A stretch of DNA of 64,000 nt, taken from assembly GCA_032768795.1 (NCBI GenBank), contig CP136491.1, positions 992,001 through 1,056,000 on the forward strand. The letters run 5' to 3'. Both the position numbers and the translations under genes were made by a program. Positions 52,983-64,000 of the stretch are shown here, piece by piece (the first letter of the stretch is position 1; every line of letters begins with the position of its first letter). The notes below the pieces were generated by a model. It made no database searches, had not been told where the DNA came from, and was given only the letters and a program-made list of their open reading frames with translations. The DNA comes from Tremella fuciformis. Lineage: Eukaryota > Basidiomycota > Tremellomycetes > Tremellales > Tremellaceae.

Positions 52983-55860
52983 ATGACCACAACGGCGGCA
53001 TCGCCCATGAGGGCGCGCAGGCACTCTCACTGCGGCTCCCCTATCCGCGCCCTGCAGCCGTCCAAATCTCAGTCCCTCAAGATCTTCACCGAACGTCATG
53101 CGCTCGAGTTTGCCCATTTGCATCAATTTGCAGACGACGCATCCCGGAAGGCCAAGCTGGAACAGGAAGCCGCGGCGTTGGAGGAAGCTCGGCGCGTGGG
53201 ACGCGAGAAGCGGCGCAGTCTAGCCATGTCCCTCTCGATCGCCCCAACGAGCTTCGCAGCTCCTGCTTCCGACAAAGAAAACGTAATACCGTCCGCGCCA
53301 ATCGATTCGGAAACGCAACCTTCCACCAAACCCCTCAGCCTGGTTGAACGTCGGCATGGCAAATCTGCCTCGCTTTCGATGGGTATTGTCACTTCGTCCA
53401 CCAAGCTCGAGACCTTGTCTCCCCGTCCACGGGAGAAAGGCAGGCCGTCCAGCCAGCTGTTGCCAGCTTCGACACATCTGGCCAGCCTATTCTCACCCCC
53501 TGCCAACTCTCGTGCTCTTTCGGACATGGGTCCTCGGTATGGTGGTTTGTCGGTGCTTGTCGAGTCTACATCGAACGAATCTTTGCCCGGGACGGTGGAG
53601 CGGCTCGCGGATAGCCCGCAGCAGACCCCAAAATCTTCATCATCTTCTGGCAAACGCTCGGGAAACACCTCGACGTACTCGTGGGCCACGGAATTCTCGG
53701 GTGAGACGAGTGAATTGCGGGCTGCTGCTCAATATTGCCGAAGATCCCTTGATGAGAGGCGAGATACGCCCACACCGACCAAAGTCGACTCGAGGCGCAA
53801 GCGCATAGTCGCTTTAGCCCATACTGTTCGGCAGCTAGAGGGGGTCGGGTCCCGCGAGCCCGAGAATCCAGCGTTCTACGACACCTTGCGCAAGGCTTGG
53901 AACAAATCTGTCGTCAACGGTGATCGAGAGGACTCTGCGAGTGACTGCAGTATACCGGAAACACCCGGTCTTCCTCAGACTCCGCAGCTCCAAGTCGACA
54001 CAACCCACCACCATGTTTCTTGGCTGCAAGATGCTCCACCCACCTTCGTCATGTCTCCTGATGCCGTTGACACTGATATCGACTTTGACTCCATCGGACC
54101 GTCGAGTAAAAAGTCGAGCAATATCTCCTCGAACAGGTTCTCGTATGCCAGTACGCTTCACGACCTAGCTCTGGACGGCGGCATACAGCAAGGGTCTCGC
54201 CTCATGACGGAGAAAGCTTGGTTGAGATCGTCTTCCCACAACCCGATGAAGGGATATGCGGACCACGAGATGCGACCCGTGCAACGCGCTTCCGTGCACG
54301 GTGACGTTGCCTCGACCTTGGATGAGTCCGATGGTGCGGACCAGCTGGAAGAATTGGAGGTGCTCGACGACGTGGAGGAATCCCAAGCCCACGAGCATCA
54401 GCTAAGGCATATGAACGGTTTTATCAAGCGCTCTCCCGCGGCCAGTTCTTTGTCCGATGCTCCTCCATCTGTGCCGTGGGGAGTTGCGCTTGGTGGACCC
54501 TGGGGCACAGACAAGGGTTTTCACAGCGGGGAGGGAGGGGCGAACAGCCAACAGCCACCACTATTCGTGGGTGCAGGAGCTGAAGAGGACACTACTTGTT
54601 ACTGATCTTCAGAACCACAAGCGCGCCTCCGCCAAGCTGCTTCCATCCCCGATCGGACCAGCAGCGAACGACCAAAACTCGGAGCACCTGCTTCTGGCCG
54701 GACGAAGCATGTCCAGCAGCGCTCAGCTGCAAGTCGCGAATTCAAGTTCGATGCCAACGAACAACGACACCGAAGTCTTAAGCGACTCTCCGTCCTCGAC
54801 CCCCTGCCGGCCGCAATCGATCCTCTCGAACATTGGTGGTCCCCTCCCTCCCCCTCTGCCGCTGGCGCACGAAGCGACAGAGGCCCCGACTTGTCCCCTA
54901 CCTCCCACACCGGCGGAGGATTTCTCTCGTTCATCGGTAATCTCATTGTCCCCATCTCTCCTTCTCGCCTCGCGAATCCCCCTTCCTCCGTCGCCACAAC
55001 AAGCCCCGATCGGGATCCCAGACACCAGGGTCGAACTCGACGAATCCGGTCGTACACGCCCTCTCTCGACTGTATCTCGGACAATGAGTCTGAAACGACG
55101 ACTGTCGGAGGGTGCTCGCCTCTCCCCAACCTTGGCAGAGGGCTTCCGCGTACGACCTCCTCCTATGCGGATGTCTTCCCTGCCTTCGCTCCAGTTCCCG
55201 ACACCGTTCCAACACTCATCTCCTCCGCCCAGTATAACCGTGACTTCGCCGACAACGTCGACTTTGGACATGGCGACGATTATGAGCATGCCCCTGGGTC
55301 TGACACTGAATCCATCGACGGCGGAGATGCGCATCAACACATTCGACTCAGGCCGCTTATCCTCCCAAGGCTCGTACGATTCTCCTCCATCCACCCCAGA
55401 TTGCGAGTCCCCGGCGCTTGACCGACCCTCGTCCCGCCTATCTTTCGCTCCTGGCGCTTCTGGTCGGGATACTGCACTTTTGAGCGTTCCACGAAGCGGC
55501 TATCGGCCTGCTAGCCGCATGTCCAGGCGTTCTTTCGCGCCAGACCCGCCGAAAGCGAAAGCACCCACGTACCCCCCTGTGCTCTTTTGGCTTGGTTTCA
55601 TTTGCCCCATTCTCTGGGTCGTGGCCGGGTGGATAGTCGTCCCGCACTGGGAAGATGAAGGTGTCGACATGGAGAAGGGCAGAAGCAAACGCATGAGCCG
55701 CGCACAGTTCATGCAGGCCAGGGACAAGAAGGTGATGATCAAAGGCACTCGGTGGGCATATCATCCCAACAATTGGGTCAAGCGGTCACGATTGGCGAGT
55801 GCTGTTGCCGGACTTGCTGCCATCATTGTCATTGTTGTCGCTGTGGTCCTGCTACATTGA
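52983..55860 (+). CDS. Large Ser/Pro-rich protein with C-terminal membrane hairpin
   Basis: Two exons, 52983-54566 and 54613-55860, joined in phase by a 46-bp intron (GTGGGT...TTCAG); 943 residues. Mostly disordered Ser/Pro/Thr-rich sequence with a helical part near the N-terminus (KLEQEAAALEEARRVGREKR) and an acidic one (DQLEELEVLDDVEESQ). At the end, PPVLFWLGFICPILWVVAGW forms one membrane segment and SAVAGLAAIIVIVVAVVLLH a second, with a basic loop between. The VLFWLGF...W(v)xxGW block resembles fungal 'serine-rich' membrane proteins of unknown role. Topology suggests a large cytosolic part tethered to a membrane, perhaps with cell-cycle phosphorylation sites (many Ser-Pro). No function assigned. 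Confidence 0.85.
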
Positions 55861-56379
55861 ACGAGTTCTCATGCGAGCGGACGGAGTACTACCAAATATT
55901 CACATATTGGGCTTTGAGATTCATACTATTCTGATGATATACCCCTTTGGGGCTGTTCAAGATGCATGTCATGACCTCGTGCACATGTACAGGTGCACGA
56001 ATCACTCAGCCCCGACTGCTGCCGCAATTTGTCATACGCCTTGTCGGCATGCGCTTTGTGCACCTGTATCAAGTGCTCCAAGACGGCCAGGGAAGTTTGC
56101 GCGATCAGCTTATTCCGCTCTACTAGGCTGAAGCTCTAAGCGCCCGAACCCCTTCGCGGCCTTACGCAGCAAGACCGACGTTCATACCGACGGGTCTGGA
56201 GAATGTACAGTACAATAGCGTCATCCGGGTCGGGCTCTACATTTATGAAAAGATTTTTCACTTGCTGTCTCCGCAGCGTTGACGATGCACTGGCAGGCCC
56301 GCTTGAAGAAGGGGAACCGGCAGGTTTGGGTGCATGCACATCATATACATTGTAAACAAGAGGCATAGTCATCCACGGC
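55861..56379. other. Intergenic, convergent 3' ends
   Basis: Short frames only; nothing recognised. Confidence 0.45.
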
Positions 56380-57593
56380 TCAATTAGAGGAGGCAATATC
56401 AATAACGCCCTCCCCTTCGTCCACTGGTGAGTCACCGGACGGTGATGAGGCCCCTGGCTGTATCTGTCCATCAAACTGGTCCTTGTACTCGGTGCAGATC
56501 TCGTCGCACGCCTTTGACAGAGCGAAGAGATCTGTAATCTGGTAAAAGGGGATCTGCGAATCTGAGGATCTAGACATGATAGTCATCATCCCCAAGCGAT
56601 AACGAGCGCATGCCTCGGTGACAGCCGCAAGCTTCGCAGCCGGACTATCGAACCCCAACTGCCGTAGCTCCTCGGCGTGGCGCTCGGACTGAGCTGCTGC
56701 AAGAATAGATTCCACCTCTTTGCCGCGAATTGTCCCCATTGTCACGCTCTTATAGTGAGCAAAAACGTCATCGGAGATATGTTGCTCATCGAATTGGGTG
56801 TCGTCAATCAGCTTGGTGTGTATGATGTGATCAACCTTGGGGTGAACCACTTGTTGCACGCCATCAATAAGGCTAACACATTCGGAGAGCTTGTCGATGA
56901 ACGTATCTTCGTATTCAAAGGCGGAACCTCGCACTGCTTGCCTCAACGACAATGCCATCGAGCCGAGATCAGCCGCCGGTACCAAGAAATTCGGTACAAT
57001 CGAAGCGCAAGCCGCGCACTTTTCAGAGCAGGTGTCGTGAGCAGATGGGTCGAATACGGACACCAGTAAGTCGCTGTCCGTCCACTCAGCGATCTTGCTG
57101 GCTAGGTTTTTGCGGATGGCTTCATATGCCCTGGTTGCCTCCTCTGAGGCGGTGTGCACACGTCTTCCTTCTCCGCACGCATCATCGTGAAGGACATTCC
57201 AAGTATTTCGTTTGAATGTCTGTTCACCAAAGTTGATGATCTTATCACGTTCTGAGTGAAGGGCTTCAATAAATGCTTTTCGTGAGTCTCGCCTGCCACT
57301 TCAGTCAGTTGTACTCACCAGATCTCCTAGCGGAGAGTTCGAACGCCGTAGCGTTTTTGGCTGTGTATCTTTGCAGCTGCTCGAGCGTTATGAGCGACGC
57401 GACAGGCGTCTGCCTAGTACTAATGTCAGCCAAAGATTACGAAGACGACAGTGACGTACGAGCTGCGTTGCTCTTCATCAACATCCGACGGGGCTCCAGG
57501 TAGCGCGAAAGATGCGCCTGTTTGGACGGTTGAATCAATGCCGCGCTTTGTAGCTTCGGACTTGGACTCTGAGCGAGTAGATCCGGAAGACAT
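56380..57593 (-). CDS. Unknown protein, about 360 residues
   Basis: Not recognised. Exons: MSSGSTRSESKSEATKRGID (from 57593) to EEQRSS, then TPVASLITLEQLQRYTAKNA to SARRS, then a long exon AFIEALHSERDKIINFGEQT to the stop at 56380. Both introns are short GT-AG and keep phase. The body is helical with a Cys-containing segment CSEKCAACASIVPNFLVP; the C-terminus is acidic and Ser-rich (SSPSGDSPVDEGEGVID). No signal peptide or membrane helix, so probably cytosolic or nuclear. Confidence 0.7.
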
Positions 57594-58212
57594 GAAGGTA
57601 CAAATGCTGCGGTACGATGTTAGAAGGGTTGAGTGCGTATGTTGCTGGGGTAGCGAGATTCCGCCTCGTTTGAGGATCCATATATATGTATGCGATCGCT
57701 TCAAGTGGTTGACAGCATCGCCTGTTGCTCATATCTTCTTCCTTTCCTGTATAGTGCATGTCTGGGCGTCGTGTCATTTGGTGGCGACACAAGTCAGGGA
57801 TTCGCATATTGCCGTTGCGATGTTTGAAAGGATGCTGCTGATGCAGTTTCAATATAGTTTCTTGGCGACAAGGAAATACGATATTGCCCGCATTAATTGC
57901 GCTGTCGTCGATGTCAACGCTGCCTCGGGTTTCGGATTGGATTGTGAGTAAGTCGGCGACGAAGAGTCATGCATGAGCTCGACAGAAATGTTCGGGCCAG
58001 AGGTCATCAAAGTCGTCAGATATTGCCGCTATCCATCTACAATATAAAGGGAGAACTAATTTCACCAAAAGCCGGTCTATTAGCGTTTTCAGGTAGTCGC
58101 ATTGTCGTTCTCGGGGTGGTTCGTGAAGAAGCTGAAAGAAAGGTGAAGAACGCAGCCATATGGCGCTTTCGGGACTTGGAGATGGCAAGCCATCAATTTC
58201 GAGTTGACCGCA
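57594..58212. other. Intergenic, no gene seen
   Basis: A plus-strand frame runs through 57451-57951 but it lies over the minus gene and its upstream region and has no recognisable content. Confidence 0.45.
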
Positions 58213-59666
58213 TCATAAAATGGCGTTGGTTGCGGCCAGCCATCCCCAGACGAGTGCGCCCGACATGATTGGGAGAGTCAGGTTGTCGTCCAGACCGGCG
58301 TCTAAACATGAGCGAGAGGGTGTCCGGCCCCGACGTGACTTACCTAGAGCCTCTGTGACGGCACCTCCAAGCCCAACCACTCCAGCCGTAACGAGCCAGC
58401 CAAACGAGCTTTCCACTACTTTCCATCTTCCACCAGAGCCTTGTGCCCAAAATCCCAGGCAAATGAGTGCCCCGGTGACGGTAGCAGCAAGGAACCCCGC
58501 AAGTGATTTGCGAGGTGCGAACTTGAGAAGCTTTACTCCGGGGAAGTGGGCGGGCAGAGGAGGTGTGTGTTTGCCCCAAAGTCGACCAAGCGTCGAGGCA
58601 GTGGTGTCGGACCACGACAAGCTGTACGTCAAATGCATTCGGATAGTTCCGAAAGATAACCCTCACGTGAGGATGGCGATGACGGCGACATCTCGCGGGT
58701 AGACGGACAGCACAAAGATTACGCCAATGAGATACCATATGACTCCATTGACTTTTTGCCTCTCTGACTCCCGCATGAGGAAGCCGAGCCAGGCTTCCCA
58801 TATCTCAGCAAAGGCAGGGAAGTGCAATCGGAAAAAGTCGGCTGTACCGATGGTCACGAGACCTGCGGAAAGAACGCTAATGAGAGGAGCGAGGGAGGGA
58901 GGGTCCAGGTGATTAAGAAGGAGAGTCAGGAACCCTAACAGAGTCAGCAAACATGGTCGATGGAGACACTCTGCATTGACGCACCTATTGAAGAATGCAA
59001 GGTCTTGCGAGGAATCTCCCAATCGACAGCTTTTGTAGGAGTCACACCAGGGCTTGGCTTGCGCTTGATGGAGCTGGACCTTCGCTTTCGAGTGACAGGT
59101 CTGTCTCCCATGGCCGTCGATGTGCTGGAAGCAGGGGGCGGTGGCCTGGCAGATGTACTGGCGGCCGGCATCTCTCCATCATCCGGTACGGTTTCCAGCG
59201 TGGGCAAGCCATTATATATGCTGTCGGTTTCCGAAGCCGAGAAAGGGCTTTTGCTTGAGCGCACTGATCGCGGTGTAGTTCCTGCTTTTCGACGCAAGGC
59301 CCCACCGTCCATGGAGAATGAATCTTGTGAGTCGACGCTACCTTCCCGCAGATATTTCTTCGGCTCATCGGTCAAAGGCAGCTTTCCATTCGCTCTCACG
59401 CCGTGGAGTCTAGGCGACATCTCAAAATCCATATCCGAGATCCCGTGTGGAATGTTCTCCTTGGATTCGGAAGACCGCGAGGAAGAGCGTTTGTGACCGG
59501 TGCCAAACGAGGACCGAGCTCGAATGCTGGGTCGCTGTGGAGGTGGTGACGCCGAAGCCGACAGCGAGGTACGCGAGATGACGGGCGATGGGGACCGGAT
59601 ACGTTCACGGCTTGGCGAATCGCGATACCGCATAGGCTGCGGTGTAATCGAGAGAGCTTGGGCCAT
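58213..59666 (-). CDS. DGK1: CTP-dependent diacylglycerol kinase, Dgk1-like
   Basis: ER/nuclear membrane enzyme that makes phosphatidate from diacylglycerol with CTP and opposes the Pah1 lipin phosphatase. ATG at 59666 (MAQALSITPQPMRYRDS); the first about 200 residues are basic and Ser-rich. After KTLHSSIG come the membrane segments LTLLLNHLDPPSLAPLISVL, the conserved TADFFRLHFPAFAEIWEAWL followed by GFLMRESE, NGVIWYLIGVIFVLSVYP, and LSWSDTTASTLGRLWGKHTP, the CTP-transferase signature region, then KSLAGFLAATVTGALICLGF and a last exon GLDDNLTLPIMSGALVWGWL. Four exons. The ATG at 59666 is the first in frame; a longer open frame upstream starts only with GTG. Confidence 0.88.
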
Positions 59667-59985
59667 TGGCAGGTCTGACCGGGGCGAGTGGTAAAAGGAG
59701 CGCGCTTGGAGTCCTTTGTCGCCCCAGCTGTTGTGTTCTTTGCCCAGTCGTCGAGACGGAATGATGAAGAACGACAGGCTGATGATGATGATGTCAAAAG
59801 GTCTGCACACGACTGTGTTTTTTCCACTGCTTCCCTACGCGGCCGATTAACGGAATCAAATTCCCAGGACCTGAACGCGTTGTCCAATTACGTTTCCGAA
59901 TTGCCGAGGATGTGGCGTTCTCATCCACGTGCTCTCTCAGTGAATTCACTTCTCCTTCCACTCGCATAGCGACTGTGGATAGAGG

Positions 59986-61100
59986 ATGGTGGGGATCAGT
60001 ACTGAGCGTGACGGCCCAGAGCAGGCCGAATCATCCGCCTCAGCAGCCGCTGCTGTCTTCAAGAGACTTCATCCTGAGCAGTATCTTTCGCGTTTCCTCT
60101 CGAAAGGGTACCGACCAGATGGACGCAAGCTTGGCGAGTCCAGGCAAGCGAGCATCAACACTGGTCAGTACCGGCCTGGCTTCTGAGAGCTTTCACTGAC
60201 AATGAAGGCTCGATATCGACATCCAATGGGTCTGCTCTTGTCAGAATAGGTGCTACGACTGTTGTATGTGGCGTCAAGGCAGAGATCGCAGAGCCCGAAG
60301 CATCCCGTCCAGACGAGGGCTACATCGGTGAGTATATATCGGAGAGTATATAGCAAAATCTGTTGGATCTGTCTGAGACCCAAGTACCCAACATCGATCT
60401 CCCTGCTCTGTGTTCGCCTAAATTCAAGCCTGGGCCACCGACGGACGAGGCGCAAGTACTATCGAACTGGCTCCACGAACTCCTCATATCGTCAGTGAAA
60501 GACCCAGTATCATTTCGTGATTGGATTCATGGCCAGATCTCGTGTGGTGGACCTCAAGAGCTTGTGTATCGTCCCCGGCAAAGCTGTTTGGGTCCTGTAC
60601 TTGGATGTGGTTTGCATCAATTTTGACGGCAACGCTTTCGACACCGCTGTTTTAGCCGTCATGGCGGCCTTGCGGGACAGTGAGCCATGCATTCACAGGA
60701 CAACGGAGTTGATCGGCAGCGAAACTACATGGTGTCCGCTATGTGGACGAGACTGGGCGTGCCGAGCTGCTGTCTGAGCACACATATAGTCTCAAGCTCG
60801 GGCGAATACCCCTCTCAGCTTCTTTCGGTATATTTAGATCGTTGGTCTTCTGTGACCTTCATGGACTGTTTACTTAACGTCAGCGCGGATATGCTTCCCG
60901 ATCCGACCGCTTTCGAAACGCCTCTGCTGGCCACCACAATCGCCATAGCGCTCGACGAGTTTTCGCAGGCTTGCTTGTTACGACAGGAAGGGTTAGGGGT
61001 AGCGGGGGAGAAATCGGTCGAACGAATCTTGACAGAGGCATGGGCTTCTGCAGAAGCTCGCATAGCACGCCTGCGCGAGGCTCTACAGAGGACCATATAG
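59986..61100 (+). CDS. RRP43: Exosome core subunit Rrp43 (RNase PH-like)
   Basis: Non-catalytic ring subunit of the nuclear and cytoplasmic RNA exosome. N-terminal FKRLHPEQYLSRFLSKGYRP followed by DGRKLGESRQASINTG is typical of the Rrp43/Rrp42 branch. Further exons: SALVRIGATTVVCGVKAEIA, PNIDLPALCSPKFKPGPPTD, WLHELLISS, LKSLCIVPGKAVWVLYLDVV, FDTAVLAVMAALRD, YVDETGRAELLSEHTYSLKL, and DPTAFETPLLATTIAIALDE. ATG 59986, stop 61098-61100, about six introns. Divergent from the Dgk1-like gene, with 319 bp between the two ATGs. Confidence 0.9.
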
Positions 61101-61192
61101 ACTGCTTCATTGTGCATTCAACGGACAGCAACCTATGTATGTAGCAAATAGGAGGGTGCCCCGAATTTCCCGCAAAGCCGGGGCTCCATGCG

Positions 61193-62505
61193 ATGACGAA
61201 AAGACAAAAGGTCACACTACCCATCCATTCATCTTGTATCGTGGACCACAGTCTGGACACGGCACTCTTCGCGCAGCTATCTGATGAGAAGGCGCTGATC
61301 CGCGAGCATCGCCTCTCCTACATCTTTACCAACCGTCAGCTTCGCAAACCCATCGCAGCCGTGTTCGTCACGCATGTCGCCAGGATGGCAAAGACACCGG
61401 CAAGACACATATGGGAAGTCCTCGAGGAGCGCGAGAATGCTCGCCGGCGTATCTCAATGCTCCAGCTACGGCAGGCCGCAGGGCCTGAGGGTATTTTCTA
61501 TTCGGTCAACAATTCGGTGAAGCATGGCAAACACAATCGTTACTCCAATGTCCTCGCCTATGATCGCACAGCGGTCAGAGTAGACGGCGAGTCATACTTG
61601 AATGCAAATGTGGTCTGCAACGGTCGAGGGAGGTGGTACGTTGCCGCACAGGTGAGAAAATCCCAGTGGCAAGGGGCGTGCTTCAAACTGATGCCGATGC
61701 AGGCGCCGCCGCCTCACGCGCAACATGCCTTTTTCAAGGCTATTTTCGACCGCTCTGCGTCTTCACATCCGGAATTGAGGAGGTTCATGGGCCAGATTCC
61801 GTCGATGAAGGGGAAAGAGAGAGCCGCTATCATCGTGCAGCTGACAAGCTGGGAGGAGAACGGCCGACTCAAAGCTGATCCATACTTGCCGTACGTCAAG
61901 CAAACTTATCTACATCGACCGGCGACTGACTACGAGCTGACTGACCAGAGATCTGGACAAAGAAAGGCAGGTCAAGTTTGAAGGCAGAACTCCGCTGCTA
62001 CTATCGGAGCAAAGTCAGACGCCGAAACCGGAACTCTGCGCCATTGTTCGGCGGCTTCAGCTCCGCCGGCAGGGAGACGAAGAGGTTATGTCACTCTGGC
62101 ATTACCACTATGAAGGGTGGCCAGACTTCGGTGTTCCAGCTGGAAACGATATACACGCCTTGCGGCGGTTGATTCAATCGGTGGAGGCGAAGAGGACCGA
62201 GCTTGGCGGGCAGGGGTGCGAAGTCTGGGTGCACTGGTGAGACGCTTGCCTGTTAACCCAGACAATGGGCTGACTTCAGCTCGGCCGGCGTGGGTCGGAC
62301 TGGCACTTTCATTGCTCTATCTACGCTTTTGGAGACAGTCGCGCGCGGTGGTCCGGAGAAAGGAATCTCCAGTCCACTGGGGCCATTGCCGAAGGAAGTT
62401 CAGGCCGACCGAATAGCCCAGACCGTGGACCATTTAAGAGAATGGCGGAACATGCTAGTGCAGCAGCGTCCTCAATTAGATTTGATTTACGCAATGGCGG
62501 GATGA
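61193..62505 (+). CDS. Protein tyrosine phosphatase
   Basis: Classical cysteine-based phosphatase. First exon MTKRQKVTLPIHSSCIVDHS. The domain shows KHNRYSNVLAYDRTAVRV, YLNANVV, YVAAQAPPPHAQHAF, IVQLTSWEENGRLKADPYLP, WHYHYEGWPDFGVP (WPD loop with the general acid Asp), and the catalytic loop VHCSAGVGRTGTF. The Cys codon itself is split by an intron (TG at about 62237, C after acceptor near 62280). The end is DLIYAMAG at 62505. About 390 residues with little outside the domain, like yeast Ptp1 or fission-yeast Pyp catalytic regions. It lies only 92 bp after Rrp43. Substrate unknown; MAP-kinase inactivation is the usual role of fungal members. Confidence 0.9.
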
Positions 62506-63156
62506 AGGTGCGACGATTTGCACTCGTTGAGAGATTGTCTTGGAAAACAGACCCTCCCACTACTGGCGTCGAAATAACAGCTACGACCATGCGATTTTGT
62601 CTAGTATCAAACCACCAGCCTATCACTAAGCAAGGGATGGAACTGGGCGATCAGGAATGGTCAGGTACTGGCCCAATAGGTCCGCCGCCTCCTGGTCTTC
62701 TCCCAATTGTTGCGCTCTGCAGACACATAGTTCACCCGCTCTGTCCTCTTGCCTGGCTTGCCAGCAAGACCAAGTCACTTGCCAAGTCCCCTTTGCCACT
62801 TCCTCCTCACCTCATCGTACTTGCCAAAAATCTCCTCGCCAAGCTCTTTGTCTTTCCGCTTGCTCAGCTCACACAAGCTGAACAAGCTCAGCAAACCCCT
62901 TGTTGACCGCCCGTCCTATGTGCCCTACGTGTTACACAACATTGAGAGCTATGCATTTGTCCATCCCTGCAGCTCTACGTATATGAGCCATCGCTCTGGC
63001 AGCCTGTACACGACTGCTCACACATGCTCTTATTGTCCTACTCTGCCTCCTACCCAAAGAGGCCATTCTCACACTGTAAGGTGTCCTTGGAGCCTATTGT
63101 TCAACACCAAGGGCCCGGACATAGAGGGCAGATGCTTTTACAAGATGTACTGTTCA
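62506..63156. other. Intergenic, repeat-adjacent, CpG-poor
   Basis: No gene seen. Contains imperfect local repeats of CTTGCCA and AAGCTC (62750-62895) and a drop in CpG towards the solo LTR. Confidence 0.4.
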
Positions 63157-63591
63157 TGTCACGACGGCCACGCCCTCGACGACCTACGCACGTGACCGAC
63201 ACCTCTCACGTGGCCGACACGTGACCTACCTCGGGCTGGAGAACCTCGACGAGGGAGTAGACGTTGGATGAACGCGCGACGACGGGAAGCAGGCGCAGAG
63301 TCATATAGGATGCCCCGGGCGCCCGTCGTAGTTCTTCAGCACTCTCTGATTGAGTCTCATGGATCACCATTGACGATCTCACTCTCTCCGTGGCACGCAG
63401 CGTGGCTGAGTCGCACTCACGCTGTATCCTCGACGACCTTGTTACCTCGACGACCTTGTAACCTCGACGAGGATCCAACCTCGACGAGGATCCTACCTCG
63501 ACATCCTCGTTTCTACCCCTTTATCCTTTATTCTTGACTCTGATATTGTGCGAGAGGGCCTCTGCCAACGGGAGAGCGCAGCATCGTGACA
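63157..63591 (+). repeat. Intact solo LTR, 435 bp
   Basis: Starts TGTCACGA and ends TCGTGACA, flanked by the exact 5-bp duplication GTTCA (63152-63156 and 63592-63596), so it is a complete solo LTR or LTR-type non-autonomous insert. Interior has several CCTCGACGAGG boxes (63429-63500). No coding capacity. Confidence 0.88.
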
Positions 63592-64000
63592 GTTCATGAC
63601 AAATTCAGTCAATCACATTTGCAAGCAGGCAGACATGGATTCATGGGGACTGTGACAGGTGATGACAAGAGACAGTCTCTAATGAGAAGAGCTGTAGGCA
63701 TTAACCAGGTCATTCTAAATGCACTACACCGTTTGTTGCTAGCTATCTTCCATTGTCACGATACCTCTCTGTTTCTGTCCAAGGACCCGTCACTGGGTGA
63801 CCGAGACTCTTCGACTTTGGCGAGGATGGGCGAGACTAGGGGAGAAGGGCGAGGGCAAGGGCTCGGAGGACTCGTAGAGTCTCAACGAGTGTCGACGAGG
63901 GTAGCCGAGGTTGGCTAGACAAGGCAAGACAAGGCAAGGTGAGCCGACAAGTGCTAGACCTTATGTAAAGGTTCAGGTCAGCTGTGTAGAGAAACAGCTT
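63592..64000. other. Window end, CpG-poor then CGA-rich non-coding DNA
   Basis: 63597-63780 is CpG-poor like the island at 6.8-9.3 kb. 63790-63920 is CGA-rich with GTCGACGAGG, likely another repeat cut by the window edge. A short tandem CAAGGCAAGA array lies near 63917-63940. Confidence 0.4.

Noticed and set aside
54723..55394. Minus-strand 223-codon frame and plus-strand 176-codon frame
   Set aside because: Both overlap the Ser/Pro-rich exon 54613-55860 whose frame joins exactly to the upstream exon; low-complexity sequence makes shadow frames long.

Overview
The window is nuclear DNA of a basidiomycete fungus. The evidence is short, frequent GT-AG introns, dense genes on both strands, three eukaryotic ribosomal protein genes, fungal cell-surface and signalling genes, and LTR retrotransposons plus a Mutator-like element (MULE). 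A TCG-to-TTG / CGA-to-CAA mutation bias in old repeats resembles the TpCpG-type repeat mutation known from Pucciniomycotina. The subphylum cannot be fixed from sequence alone.

Left arm, 1-27 kb. In order: a cytochrome P450 (591-2671), an SGNH-type surface esterase-like protein (3018-5063), a cluster of short LTR-like repeats (5.5-6.8 kb), a CpG-poor island with a divergent Nudix-like gene (7546-9224), a decayed solo LTR (9354-9805), a GT61 glycosyltransferase (10603-12724), ribosomal protein eL31, a small unknown gene, a single-exon bHLH factor (14457-15968), eS30, prephenate dehydratase (17150-18203), an HSF-type DNA-binding protein, eL34, and an NDR/Cbk1-like kinase (22992-26369).

Middle, 27.2-49.8 kb: one nested transposon. 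A MULE (27227-49765; 42-bp perfect terminal inverted repeats; 9-bp target duplication CGACCTGTG) has had its transposase gene hit twice. The first hit is a Ty1/copia element (Copia-A, 27801-37895, duplication GGCCC), itself split by a second copy (Copia-B, 30117-35161, duplication GCACA). The second hit is a Ty3/gypsy chromovirus (38403-47309, duplication ACAAG). Removing each insertion and one duplication copy restores an open frame for both the MULE transposase (841 codons) and the Copia-A polyprotein (1430 codons), so all events look recent. The chromovirus carries, antisense to gag-pol, a seven-exon gene (39486-40845) for a 367-residue protein with a six-cysteine cluster. This is the most interesting object in the window.

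Right arm, 50-64 kb: an MFS transporter (50253-52413), a large serine-rich protein with a C-terminal membrane hairpin (52983-55860), an unknown cytosolic protein (56380-57593, minus), a Dgk1-like CTP-dependent diacylglycerol kinase (58213-59666, minus), the exosome subunit Rrp43 (59986-61100), a protein tyrosine phosphatase (61193-62505), and an intact solo LTR (63157-63591) of the family whose mutated copy lies at 9354-9805.

The host genes are mostly unrelated housekeeping and surface functions; I see no metabolic cluster. Exon borders were worked out by hand from frames and GT/AG signals, so single borders may be off by a few bases.
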